This document shows positions 43,480 to 54,175 of a stretch of DNA of 64,000 nt, one piece after another. The notes under the pieces were generated by a model. It did no database searches. It saw only the letters and a program-made list of their open reading frames with translations, and was not told the DNA's origin. The position numbers were made by a program, and so were the translations under genes. The DNA is taken from positions 1,116,001 to 1,180,000 of the forward strand of contig JANQAC010000001.1 in NCBI GenBank assembly GCA_024707255.1. The letters run 5' to 3'. This DNA comes from Asticcacaulis sp. (GTDB lineage: Bacteria; Pseudomonadota; Alphaproteobacteria; Caulobacterales; Caulobacteraceae). Each line of letters opens with the position of its first letter. The stretch's first letter is position 1.

Positions 43480-44712
43480 ATGTTTGCCAAGCCAAAGCCC
43501 TCGTCAGACCTGCCCGGCCGCCCGCGCTTCGATCCACCGCGCGGCGCCCGTCCGCACATGCGTGAACTGCCGAAGATCTGGGCCGGACGGATCGTCGAGA
43601 CCTTCAAAAAGCCCTATGTCGCGCCGGTTTCGGCCCTGGCCGTTTTCACCATCGCCGCCTTCGCCTTCCTGAACCTGGCCGGTGACCCCGACGCGGCTTC
43701 GCCCTCGGTCCGCATCAACCTCGCCAAGGACAAGGCCCCGGCCGCCAGCGCGCACGCCGCGACAGGCGACAGCCAGGCCGGTATGCAGTCCTTCACGCTC
43801 GACAGCCTGGGCCTCTTCGGCGATGCCAGCGCCGATACCTTCACCGATCCAGATGCACCGCCGGTCCAGGGCACGGCCGTGATCACCCTTCCGGGAGATG
43901 ACGGCAACGGCGCCATGCCCGCGCCGAAATTCACCGTCTCTCCTCTGCCCCCGGCGCCGATCGGCGGACTGACCCAGACGACGGACAACGGTCCGCTGCC
44001 GATCATCGCCCCCAATGGCCAGACCCCGGCCTCGGCCTATGCCCGTCCGTTCAAAGGCGATGGCCGGCCGATGGTGGCGCTCGTCGTCGGTGGGCTGGGC
44101 CTCAATCCGGCCACCACGAAGCAAGCCATCGAGCAACTGCCGCCGCAGGTTACCCTGTCCTTCGTGCCTTATGTTTCCGGGCTCCAGGGCTGGATCGACC
44201 AGGCGCGCGCCGCTGGTCATGAGGTCATGATAGAGGTGCCTATGCAGCCGACCAACTATCCGGACAATGACCCCGGCCCGCAGACCCTGCTCGCCAATGC
44301 CCGCACCGACGACCTGATCGGCCACCTGAACTGGGCGCTGTCGCGCGCCACGGGCTATTTCGCCGTCTCTAATTACCAGGGCGGCGCGTTCTTCAAGGAC
44401 AAGGCCGGCACCACGGTCTTCCTGCAAAACCTCAAGAACCGCGGCGTCAGCTTCATCGATGACGGCCAGGCGCGCGGATTGCAAGGCGCCTGGGGACGTG
44501 CCTCGGCCGACCGCATCATTGACAACCAGATCAACTCGACCGCCATTTTTGCCCAGTTGGGCGGGCTGGAAGCCACCGCCAAAAGCCGCGGTTCCGCACT
44601 CGGCACCGGCTTCGCCTATCCGGTAACGCTCGCCGTGGCGCTCAAATGGACGCAAGGCCTGGACGCGAAAGGGATACAACTCGCGCCCGCCTCGGCGATC
44701 ACCCACCAATGA
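43480..44712 (+). CDS. Divergent polysaccharide deacetylase family protein
   Basis: 410 residues. A single N-terminal membrane anchor (VSALAVFTIAAFAFLNLAG) is followed by a disordered Pro/Ala-rich linker to about residue 195. The NodB-like fold then begins at RPMVALVVGGLGLNPATTKQ. The metal-binding His/Asp set of true deacetylases is not obvious, as in this family (formerly DUF610). It stands directly before rppH with an ATGA overlap, the arrangement I know from other alphaproteobacteria. It probably acts on the periplasmic side of the inner membrane. Confidence 0.85.
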   Translation: MFAKPKPSSDLPGRPRFDPPRGARPHMRELPKIWAGRIVETFKKPYVAPVSALAVFTIAAFAFLNLAGDPDAASPSVRINLAKDKAPAASAHAATGDSQAGMQSFTLDSLGLFGDASADTFTDPDAPPVQGTAVITLPGDDGNGAMPAPKFTVSPLPPAPIGGLTQTTDNGPLPIIAPNGQTPASAYARPFKGDGRPMVALVVGGLGLNPATTKQAIEQLPPQVTLSFVPYVSGLQGWIDQARAAGHEVMIEVPMQPTNYPDNDPGPQTLLANARTDDLIGHLNWALSRATGYFAVSNYQGGAFFKDKAGTTVFLQNLKNRGVSFIDDGQARGLQGAWGRASADRIIDNQINSTAIFAQLGGLEATAKSRGSALGTGFAYPVTLAVALKWTQGLDAKGIQLAPASAITHQ

Positions 44713-45194
44713 CCACTACAGACAAAGGCCCGGAAGGGTATCGCCCCAATGTCGGGCTTGTCGTTTTCAATACCGCCGGAAAGGTGTGGATCGGGCATCG
44801 CTTCGGCGTGAGCGGCGACCACGCCTGGCAGTTCCCTCAGGGCGGGGTGGATGAAGGCGAGGAACTGGAAACCGCCGCCCTGCGCGAGCTTTATGAGGAA
44901 ACCGGTATTCGCTCGGTGACGCCCCTGGGCCGCACAAAGGACTGGATCGTCTATGATTTTCCGCCCGAAGTGCTGGCCAACAAGCGGATCGGCAAGAATT
45001 TCAGGGGGCAGAAGCAGATATGGTTCGCCTATCGCTTCACCGGCCAGGATTCTGAGGTCAACCTGACAACCCACGGTGAGCAGGAGTTTTCGCGCTGGGA
45101 ATGGTGTGATCTCGATGCCGTCATCGACCGCGTGGTCCATTTCAAGCGCGACAGCTATCGCAAGGTTATCGCCGAACTGCGCACCCTGGTCTGA
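44709..45194 (+). CDS. rppH: RNA pyrophosphohydrolase
   Basis: 161 residues from ATG 44709, which overlaps the upstream stop. The Nudix box is GGVDEGEELETAALRELYEE followed by TGI. The N-terminal YRPNVGLVVFNTAGKVWIGH and the tail VVHFKRDSYRKVIAEL are typical of RppH. It removes pyrophosphate from mRNA 5' ends to start decay. Confidence 0.95.
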   Translation: MTTTDKGPEGYRPNVGLVVFNTAGKVWIGHRFGVSGDHAWQFPQGGVDEGEELETAALRELYEETGIRSVTPLGRTKDWIVYDFPPEVLANKRIGKNFRGQKQIWFAYRFTGQDSEVNLTTHGEQEFSRWEWCDLDAVIDRVVHFKRDSYRKVIAELRTLV

Positions 45195-45274
45195 CATCAC
45201 ACCATCGTGTTATCGCTGCTGCCTCTTCCTGACAAATGCGGGATGATAGGATGGGCTCACAAGAGGAGCGCATC

Positions 45275-45637
45275 ATGAGTGAAACCACCTATATCGATGG
45301 ATTTGTCATCCCCGTCCGCAATGCCGATAAAGACGCCTATCTGGCCATGGCGAAAAAGGCCGCGGCGGTCTGGCGCGACCATGGCGCGCTGGAAGTGATC
45401 GAATGCTGGGGCGATGATGTGCCCGATGGCAAGGTCACCTCATTCCCGATGGCCGTGAAGCTGGAACCTAATGAAGTGGTCGTCTTCTCATGGGTCACCT
45501 GGCCTTCCAAAGCAGCCCGCGATGCCGGCAACGAAAAGGTCATGGCCGATCCGCGCATGAGTCCGGAAAACATGGAGATGGTCTTCGACGGCAAGCGCCT
45601 GATCTTCGGCGGCTTTTCGCTGCTTAACCGGGGCTGA
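45275..45637 (+). CDS. DUF1428 family protein
   Basis: 120 residues from ATG 45275, which has GAGGAG 7 nt upstream. YIDGFVIPVRNADKDAYLAM, WGDDVPDGKVTSFPMAVKL and KRLIFGGFSLL are the family pattern of a small dimeric ferredoxin-like (Dabb-type) fold. No catalytic role is established. It ends against the convergent glycosidase-like gene with no gap. Confidence 0.87.
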   Translation: MSETTYIDGFVIPVRNADKDAYLAMAKKAAAVWRDHGALEVIECWGDDVPDGKVTSFPMAVKLEPNEVVVFSWVTWPSKAARDAGNEKVMADPRMSPENMEMVFDGKRLIFGGFSLLNRG

Positions 45638-46903
45638 TCAGCGCGCGATCTCAACAATCACCGGATAATCAGGCACATCGACCGTCAGTGCGGATTCACC
45701 GCTGAACTGATGGATGGCATCTGGTTGCTGCATGGGATCGTACAGCGCCCTGGCGTGGGCGCCAGACGGCAGGGTCAGCCTTACCGGCACCGGCGCATTC
45801 TGGACAGGTTTGCCATGCTCGCGGTCCCAGAAAGCAATCTCATTCCACAGCAGTATCTGGGTTTCGCCCGACGCCTTCTGGATCGCCAGTACACGGAGCG
45901 TTTGGGGTGCGCCCTGCAATATCATATCCAGCGGTTGAGGCGTAAAGGTCAGGGCCGCCGGATCCGGATCGCCGATGATCCGCAGCAGATTGCGCAAGGC
46001 TTTCGCCGCCGGCTTCGGTTTAATATCGGTCGTGAACAGGCCAAAGTGCATTTCATTGGATTTGCTTTTTGGATCAGGCTTTTCATCAAGTAATTCATAC
46101 AGATAGATGCGCGAGGCCCCATTTTGCATGGCGTCGAGGATACCGTTTAGCAATCCCTTCGCCTGCCCCGCTTCATCGACGCCTATCACCTGCCAGCCGC
46201 TCTGCGGATTGGTGGCGTAGCCGAATTCGGTAATAGCCCACGGTTTGCCATCCGCCCAATGACCATCCTGATCCATCCACTTGCCCGGTTGATGGCCGTT
46301 CTGCGCATAGACGTGCGTATTGTGGTAATCGCCCCGGTCTCCGAGCGTCTCCGGGACATCGTTACCCGTCAGGTCAAGGATGGGAATATGATTTAAGGTC
46401 AGGTGCGCCCTCAGCAACCTGACCGTCTCAGCCTGCGCTGCAAGCGCGGCTTCGAGGCTTGTCTTGCCCATATAGGTCACCGGCTCGTTATGAACCTCGT
46501 TGAACCCCTCGATAAGCTCTATCGCGCCCGGCCGGGCCACTTCGAGCTTTTCCAGACCACCGATCGTATTGGCCGGATCATAGTCCCCGCCCCGGATCAT
46601 CAGATTGAAACGCACATTCGCCTTGTTCAGCCAGATATATTCGGCCAGTGGGAGCGGACGGTCAGGACGGGCGCGCGGCGCGCTGTCACGGATATGGCGG
46701 ATATCGAGATAATCCAGCGCGCTGATCACATCTTCCATGCGCCTGTAGGCGCCATCCTTATAGAGGATATGGGTGTTGATGCCAACGGACTGCCGCACGA
46801 CCTCCGCCCGCAGAGGCACATAGGTTTCAGCCATTGCGGTGCTGGCGGACATGACAGCCGCCCCGCACAGTGCCCCTATGATGATGTCCCGCCACTTGCC
46901 CAT
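45638..46903 (-). CDS. Secreted glycosidase-like protein (clan GH-A features)
   Basis: 421 residues from ATG 46903, giving a signal peptide (DIIIGALCGAAVMSASTAMA). IEGFNEVHNEP has the Asn-Glu of the acid/base strand and WAITEFGYATNPQSG the Glu expected as nucleophile on beta-7, a clan GH-A layout. The start of the domain is VRQSVGINTHILYKDGAY. I cannot place it in a numbered GH family by eye. It is probably periplasmic or extracellular, with a C-terminal beta domain (LRVLAIQKASGETQILLWNE). It lies beyond the ATP synthase terminator and is independently transcribed. Confidence 0.7.
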   Translation of the reverse strand: MGKWRDIIIGALCGAAVMSASTAMAETYVPLRAEVVRQSVGINTHILYKDGAYRRMEDVISALDYLDIRHIRDSAPRARPDRPLPLAEYIWLNKANVRFNLMIRGGDYDPANTIGGLEKLEVARPGAIELIEGFNEVHNEPVTYMGKTSLEAALAAQAETVRLLRAHLTLNHIPILDLTGNDVPETLGDRGDYHNTHVYAQNGHQPGKWMDQDGHWADGKPWAITEFGYATNPQSGWQVIGVDEAGQAKGLLNGILDAMQNGASRIYLYELLDEKPDPKSKSNEMHFGLFTTDIKPKPAAKALRNLLRIIGDPDPAALTFTPQPLDMILQGAPQTLRVLAIQKASGETQILLWNEIAFWDREHGKPVQNAPVPVRLTLPSGAHARALYDPMQQPDAIHQFSGESALTVDVPDYPVIVEIAR

Positions 46904-46915
46904 GCCCCACCATAA

Positions 46916-46950
46916 CAAAAAAGCCCGCCGAGTAAACTCAGCGGGCTTTA
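46916..46950 (-). terminator. Terminator of the ATP synthase operon
   Basis: On the minus strand AAGCCCGCTGAG and CTCGGCGGGCTT form a hairpin followed by TTTTTTG, about 100 bp after the atpC stop. Confidence 0.88.
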
Positions 46951-47049
46951 ATCTCTCACCACTCAATTGATTTCCAAAGCGAAGCTTTGGCAAGCCCGAC
47001 CGGGCGCCGCGCACGTTTGCGCGTAAGCCCCGCGGCGCTTGAGCGAAAA

Positions 47050-48777
<1,728 letters not shown>

Positions 48778-48787
48778 GGGTCTGTTC

Positions 48788-49663
48788 CTACAGGGCTTCG
48801 GCGCCGGCGATGATCTCGATCAGTTCAGTCGTGATCTGGGCCTGGCGTTTACGGTTATATTTCAGGGTCATGGCGTTGATCATTTCGCCGGCATTACGCG
48901 TGGCGTTATCCATGGCGCTCATCTGCGAGGCGTAGAAGCCGGCATTGTTCTCCAGCAGGCTGGCCAGAAGCTGCACCGACAGGTTACGCGGCAGGAGCGT
49001 CTCTAAAAGCTCCTCCTCGGACGGCTCGTATTCGTAAACCGCACCGTGGGTATCTTCCAGGGCGGAGAGATCGACATCAGCCGGGATCAGGCGCTTAGCG
49101 GAAGGCACCTGGGCGATGACCGACTGGAAGCGCGAATAGAAGAGGGTCACGACATCGGCGCGGCCTTCGGAGAATTCGCGGGCGATCAGGTCGGCGATCG
49201 GGGCCACGACATCGATCGTCAGCACCTTGGTGCCGGACAGGTCGAAGCTCTCGACGATCTTGTCGCCGAACTGGCGCTTCAACTGGTCACGACCCTTGCG
49301 GCCGATGGTGATGAGGCGGACCTTGTTACCGGCGGCGGTTTGCTGGGCGATGAATTCGCGGGCGGCGCGGACGATGTTTGAATTGAACCCGCCGGCCAGG
49401 CCGCGGTCAGCGGTGGCGACGACGACCAGTTGATGGGTCGTAGCGCCATTGCCGACCAGCATCTGCGGGGCGGAATCACCGGTGATGCCACGGGCCAGGT
49501 TGGCGATGACCGCTGCCATGCGTTTGGCGTAGGGCCGGGCGTTTTCAGCCGAATCCTGCGCGCGCTTGAGCTTGGCGGCCGCCACCATCTGCATCGCTTT
49601 CGTGATCTTCTGCGTCGCCTTGACGCTTCCGATCTGCGTGCGCATGTCCTTTAAGCTTGCCAT
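48788..49663 (-). CDS. atpG: F1 ATP synthase gamma subunit
   Basis: 291 residues. [30 protein letters not shown] at the N-terminus and [20 protein letters not shown] near the C-terminus form the central rotor coiled coil. The middle Rossmann-like part contains [14 protein letters not shown]. It lies between atpA and atpD, 10 bp before the atpD start, in the usual atpHAGDC order. Confidence 0.95.
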   Translation of the reverse strand: MASLKDMRTQIGSVKATQKITKAMQMVAAAKLKRAQDSAENARPYAKRMAAVIANLARGITGDSAPQMLVGNGATTHQLVVVATADRGLAGGFNSNIVRAAREFIAQQTAAGNKVRLITIGRKGRDQLKRQFGDKIVESFDLSGTKVLTIDVVAPIADLIAREFSEGRADVVTLFYSRFQSVIAQVPSAKRLIPADVDLSALEDTHGAVYEYEPSEEELLETLLPRNLSVQLLASLLENNAGFYASQMSAMDNATRNAGEMINAMTLKYNRKRQAQITTELIEIIAGAEAL

Positions 49664-49687
49664 TTGTTCTGACTAACTCTCTGGATC

Positions 49688-51219
49688 TTAAGCGAAGTTG
49701 GCGGTGAAATCGACGATGACGGCCTTCAGTTGCTCTTCGAGCTCAGCCGACAGGGCCTTCTTGTCGCGGATGGTGTTCAAGAGATCGACGTGGCGCGTAC
49801 GCAGGGCCGACAGCAGTTCCTTTTCATAGCGACCGACATCGCCGACAGCGATGGTATCGAGATAACCGCGCGTACCGGCATAGATCACGGCCACCTGTTC
49901 TTCGACCTTCAAGGGCGAATACTGCGGCTGCTTCAGCAGTTCGGTCAGGCGGGCGCCACGGGCCAGCAGGCGTTGGGTAGCGGCATCGAGATCCGAACCG
50001 AACTTGGCGAAGGCGGCCATTTCACGATACTGGGCCAGGTCACCCTTGATGGCGCCGGCAACCTGCTTCATCGCCTTGATCTGGGCCGACGAACCGACGC
50101 GCGACACCGACAGACCGACGTTCACGGCCGGACGGATGCCCTGATAGAACAGGTCGGTTTCGAGGAAGATCTGGCCGTCGGTGATCGAGATCACGTTGGT
50201 CGGGATATAGGCCGACACGTCGTTGGCTTGCGTCTCAATAACCGGCAGGGCGGTCATGGAGCCAGCGCCGTTTTCTTCATTAAGCTTGGCGGCGCGTTCG
50301 AGCAGGCGGGAGTGCAGGTAGAAGACGTCGCCCGGATAGGCTTCGCGGCCGGGCGGGCGGCGCAGCAACAGGGACATCTGGCGGTAGGCGACGGCCTGCT
50401 TCGACAGATCGTCATAGATGATCAGCGAGTGCATGCCGTTGTCGCGGAAATATTCGCCCATGGCGCAACCGGCGAACGGGGCCAGATATTGCAGCGGGGC
50501 CGGTTCCGAAGCCGAGGCGACGACGACGGTCGTATATTCAGGGCGCCGTTTTCTTCCAGAGCCTTGACGATCTGGGCGACGGTCGAGCGCTTCTGGCCGA
50601 TGGCGACGTAGATGCAGTACAGCTTGGCCGACTCGTCGGTGCCGGCGTTGACGGCCTTCTGGTTCAGGATGGCGTCGATGGCGACGGCGGTCTTGCCGGT
50701 CTGGCGGTCACCGATGATCAGTTCGCGCTGGCCGCGGCCGACGGGGATCAGGGTGTCGATGGCCTTGATGCCGGTCTGGACAGGCTCGTGGACCGACTTG
50801 CGCGGGATGATGCCCGGCGCCTTCAGGTCGGTACGGCGACGTTCGGTGGAGACGATCGGGCCCTTGCCGTCGATCGGCTCACCCAGCGGATTGACGACGC
50901 GGCCCAGCAGGCCCTTGCCGACCGGCACGTCGACGATTTCGCCGAGACGGCGGCATTCGTCGCCTTCGGCGATTTCACGGTCTTCGCCGAAGATAACGAC
51001 GCCGACATTGTCCTTTTCCAGGTTCAGGGCCATGCCCTTCACGCCGGCCTTCGGGAACACGACCATTTCACCGGCCTGCACCTTGTCGAGGCCGTAGACG
51101 CGGGCGATACCGTCGCCGACGCTGAGTACGGAACCTACGTCGGAGACGTCGGCTTCTTCACCGAAACCGGCGATTTGAGCTTTGAGGATGGCCGAGATTT
51201 CGGCTGCGCGAATGTCCAT
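49688..51219 (-). CDS. atpA: F1 ATP synthase alpha subunit, frameshifted in the middle
   Basis: The first frame starts [20 protein letters not shown] and carries the P-loop [13 protein letters not shown], then loses homology after ALEENGAL. The second frame continues with [20 protein letters not shown] and [20 protein letters not shown] to the stop. Adding one base near 50539 (the message reads CTGAATAT where CTGGAATAT is expected) gives [12 protein letters not shown] and a continuous protein of about 510 residues, the normal length. A sequence error is the likely cause. Confidence 0.93.
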
Positions 51220-51237
51220 TTTTCGTCTCTTGGTGTC

Positions 51238-51792
51238 TTACGCTTTTTTAAGGGCGAATTTAAGGGAATCGAGTTTTGTCTTGAGGGAGGCGTCGAAGAG
51301 ACGCGAGCCTACGCGGACCTTGAGCCCGCCCAGGAGCGCCGGATCAACACGGGTGCTGATTTCGGCAGATTGACCCAGCGTCTTGGCCAGGGTCTTTTTG
51401 AGGTCTTCCAACTGCGCATCGGAAAGCGCGACAGCCGAGGTCACTTCCGCGCTGACAATGCCCTTTTCGGCGTCGTACAGCTTGTTGAAAGCGGTGATGA
51501 AGGGGAACAGATGGTCCATGCGACCATTGGCGGCCAGGACGCCGAGCGCCTTTTGGGTCAGGGCGTTGAGCTTCAGGCTTTTGGCGACGGCCAACAGGCC
51601 GTTCAGCTTGACGTCCGACTTATAGACCTGGCTGGCGACGAAAATACGCAGTTCGGCGCTGGAATTAAGGAGCGCCTTCAGATTCGCCAGATCGCCATGC
51701 ACCTTTTCGAGAACCTTGCCGTCCTGGGCGAGGTCAAAGGCAGCACGGGCATAACGCTCGCCGGCTTCCGTTTCTCGGTATTGATCGTTCAC
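51238..51792 (-). CDS. atpH: F1 ATP synthase delta subunit
   Basis: 184 residues. AGERYARAAFDLAQDGKVLE is the N-terminal helical domain that grips the top of the alpha/beta hexamer. VTSAVALSDAQLEDLKKTLA and the C-terminal VDPALLGGLKVRVGSRLFDA bind the peripheral stalk. It is the first gene of the F1 operon; the Fo genes are elsewhere, as is common in alphaproteobacteria. Confidence 0.94.
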   Translation of the reverse strand: MNDQYRETEAGERYARAAFDLAQDGKVLEKVHGDLANLKALLNSSAELRIFVASQVYKSDVKLNGLLAVAKSLKLNALTQKALGVLAANGRMDHLFPFITAFNKLYDAEKGIVSAEVTSAVALSDAQLEDLKKTLAKTLGQSAEISTRVDPALLGGLKVRVGSRLFDASLKTKLDSLKFALKKA

Positions 51793-52094
51793 ACCGTATT
51801 CCTAAACTGTGTCCAATAATTGCGTATGCGACGCCAAAAACATGGCTTCGGATAATGGGCATAAGCTCACGGGCGCTGAAACAAGCGCCTCTGCTGGCTA
51901 TAGCCGCGGGCTCCTTAGCATAGGGTTTTTGCCATCGCAACCAAACAGGCCGAGATTCTTGAGGCTTAAGTCCACTTATGAGATCAAAGTTACGCGACCC
52001 ACTGATTTGTTGACCCGCACGTCTTGAGATTCGACCTAATTCTTTTATTTATAATGGATATTGCCGCCGCCTCCATTCCAAGAGACCAGACACC
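51793..52094. promoter_or_regulatory. Divergent gap between atpH and the TerC gene
   Basis: 302 bp without a credible gene. It must hold the F1 operon promoter on the minus strand and the TerC promoter on the plus strand. I looked for a manganese riboswitch-like structure before the TerC gene and did not see one, nor any strong terminator or repeat. Confidence 0.4.
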
Positions 52095-52841
52095 ATGGCC
52101 GACCTGACAGCCCTTGCGACCAATCCTGCCGCCTGGGCAGCCCTCCTGACCCTGATCGTCATGGAGGTGGTACTGGGGATCGACAACCTGATCTTCATCT
52201 CGATCCTGACCAACAAGCTGCCCGAATCGATGCGGGCACGGGCACGGGCCGTCGGCCTGTCCGGCGCGCTGCTGATGCGGATCGCCCTGTTGTTCACCTT
52301 GTCGCACCTGGCCGGCATGAAGGACCCGGTCATCTGGCTGTTTGGTCATGGCTTTTCGTGGCGTGACCTCATCCTGCTCGGCGGCGGCCTGTTCCTGGTT
52401 TACAAGGCGACCAGCGAAATCAACCACTCGACCGAGCATAGGGGCGAGGACGGTGACAATAAGCCGCAGGGCAAGTCACTGGGCTTTGCCGCCGCCATCG
52501 CCCAGATCCTGATGCTCGATCTCGTCTTCTCCATCGATTCCATCCTGACCGCTGTCGGCATGACCGATCACCTGCCGATCATGATCATCTCGGTCCTCGT
52601 CGCCGTCTTCCTGATGTTCGTGGCCTCGGGTCCGATCTCGGCCTTCATCAACCGCCATCCGTCCATCGTCATGTTGGCACTCGGCTTCCTGCTGATGATC
52701 GGTACGGTGCTCATCGCCGAAGGCTTCGGCTTCCATATCGAAAAGGGCTATATCTACGCCGCCATGGCCTTCGCCGCCTTTATCGAGGCCCTGCAGATGT
52801 TCGCGCGCGGCCGGGCAAAGAAGAGCGGCGATCACCACTAA
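52095..52841 (+). CDS. TerC-family integral membrane protein
   Basis: 248 residues with about seven hydrophobic segments. [20 protein letters not shown] and [20 protein letters not shown] are the two conserved motifs with membrane-embedded acidic residues. [20 protein letters not shown] is also typical. The family is linked to metal ion export, including manganese, and to tellurite resistance; the exact role here is inferred only. It stands alone on the plus strand. Confidence 0.9.
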   Translation: MADLTALATNPAAWAALLTLIVMEVVLGIDNLIFISILTNKLPESMRARARAVGLSGALLMRIALLFTLSHLAGMKDPVIWLFGHGFSWRDLILLGGGLFLVYKATSEINHSTEHRGEDGDNKPQGKSLGFAAAIAQILMLDLVFSIDSILTAVGMTDHLPIMIISVLVAVFLMFVASGPISAFINRHPSIVMLALGFLLMIGTVLIAEGFGFHIEKGYIYAAMAFAAFIEALQMFARGRAKKSGDHH

Positions 52842-52915
52842 TTTTACTGACACGGCGGCTTTACGCGGGCGCTGAAATGGGCAAACAATCGGCCTGACGC
52901 GATTTTGGAGTCAGA

Positions 52916-54175
52916 ATGACCGAGCCTACGCCCCGCGCCCTGTTGATGCGCCGTGACGTCCTGACGGGCATTGGCACCGGCCTGACCGGCGGCGCCCTGA
53001 CCCTGTGGGCCGGCGCCACCCTGCTGCCGAACGCGGCCGTTCATGTCCCCGAACTGTCGCCGCCCCATGCCGAACCGGTTGCACCCCCGCCGCCGCCGCC
53101 CCTGCTGAACTGGCCGTCGCTCGATGCCATGGCCGGACAGATGATCGAACGCCATGTCACGCCCGGCCTGTCCTTGAGCGTCATGAAGGCTGGCGTGATG
53201 CTCTATTCGGCCGGATTCGGCAATGCGCAACTGGCGCCGAAACATCCGGTCGACACGAATACCGGCTTCCGCATTGCCTCGATCAGCAAGCAGTTCACCG
53301 CCGCGGCCATCCTGCTTTTGAGGGAGGCAGGCGAGCTCAGGCTCGGCGATCCGCTGGCGCGTTTTATTCCGGATTTCCCGCGCGCCGATGTCATGACCCT
53401 GCGCGAACTTTTGAGCCATACCTCCGGTCTGGATGACTATCTCAGCGGCCGCCACGCCGACATGCTGACGACGGCGCAGACGCATGACTACACACAGCAG
53501 GGACTTCTGGAGGCGATCAAGGGCGCCGATCCCTTGTTTCGCTGTCCGCCCGGCCTGAAATGGGTCTACAGTAATACCGGATTCGCCCTGCTCGGCATTG
53601 TGGTTGAACGCCTGAGCGGCCTGCCTCTCGCCGAATTCTGCCGCCAGCGCCTCTTTGGCCCCGCCGGCATGACGCGCACCTCTATCGATCCGCTCAATGC
53701 CGGCGATCCGGATATCTGCGAAGGCCACCGCGCCAATCGTCGCTTGCGCGATGGTTTCGGCGAGGTCTGGCCGGTCTCGGCCAGCTTCGCCGGCGGTTCC
53801 GGGGGCTTGCGTTCGACTTCGGCGGATCTCTGCCGCTGGCATTCGGCCCTGATGACCGGCAAGATTCTGAAAACAGAAAGCCTGACGGAAATGCTGACCC
53901 CGGTGCGGCTGAAGGACGGCGCCTTCGCCATCGACCGCGAAAGCACGCATTCACCGGGTTATGGACTGGGGATGCGGTTGGGATTTATCGATGGCCAGCC
54001 GTTTTTCACCCACAGCGGCCGCATCAATGGCTTTACCGGCCAATTGCTGAGCCTGCCGTTTGAACAACTGACCGTGGCGATGCTGTATAATTGCGACGGC
54101 GCCAATGACGGCGGTTTCTTCCCGTCGCACGCCGCCCTGCGCGAAGAAGCGGTACGGCTGGGGCGGAAAGCCTGA
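52916..54175 (+). CDS. Serine hydrolase of the beta-lactamase/DD-peptidase (class C) fold
   Basis: 419 residues. An N-terminal hydrophobic stretch after MRRDVLTGIGTGLTGGALTL may act as a Tat-like signal or anchor, followed by a Pro-rich linker. The active site has S122-x-x-K125 in ASISKQFTA, Y218-S-N220 in KWVYSNTGF and HSG in FFTHSGRINGF. Such proteins include esterases, D-amino-acid peptidases and beta-lactamases; I would not call it a resistance gene. Its stop is immediately next to the convergent priA stop. Confidence 0.88.
   Translation: MTEPTPRALLMRRDVLTGIGTGLTGGALTLWAGATLLPNAAVHVPELSPPHAEPVAPPPPPPLLNWPSLDAMAGQMIERHVTPGLSLSVMKAGVMLYSAGFGNAQLAPKHPVDTNTGFRIASISKQFTAAAILLLREAGELRLGDPLARFIPDFPRADVMTLRELLSHTSGLDDYLSGRHADMLTTAQTHDYTQQGLLEAIKGADPLFRCPPGLKWVYSNTGFALLGIVVERLSGLPLAEFCRQRLFGPAGMTRTSIDPLNAGDPDICEGHRANRRLRDGFGEVWPVSASFAGGSGGLRSTSADLCRWHSALMTGKILKTESLTEMLTPVRLKDGAFAIDRESTHSPGYGLGMRLGFIDGQPFFTHSGRINGFTGQLLSLPFEQLTVAMLYNCDGANDGGFFPSHAALREEAVRLGRKA

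Noticed and set aside
43504..44709. Minus-strand open frame opposite the deacetylase-like gene
   Set aside because: Gly/Arg-rich translation without motifs, antisense of a family I recognise.
51793..52094. Possible manganese (yybP-ykoY) riboswitch before the TerC gene
   Set aside because: I could not find the conserved loop motifs or a terminator near the start codon.
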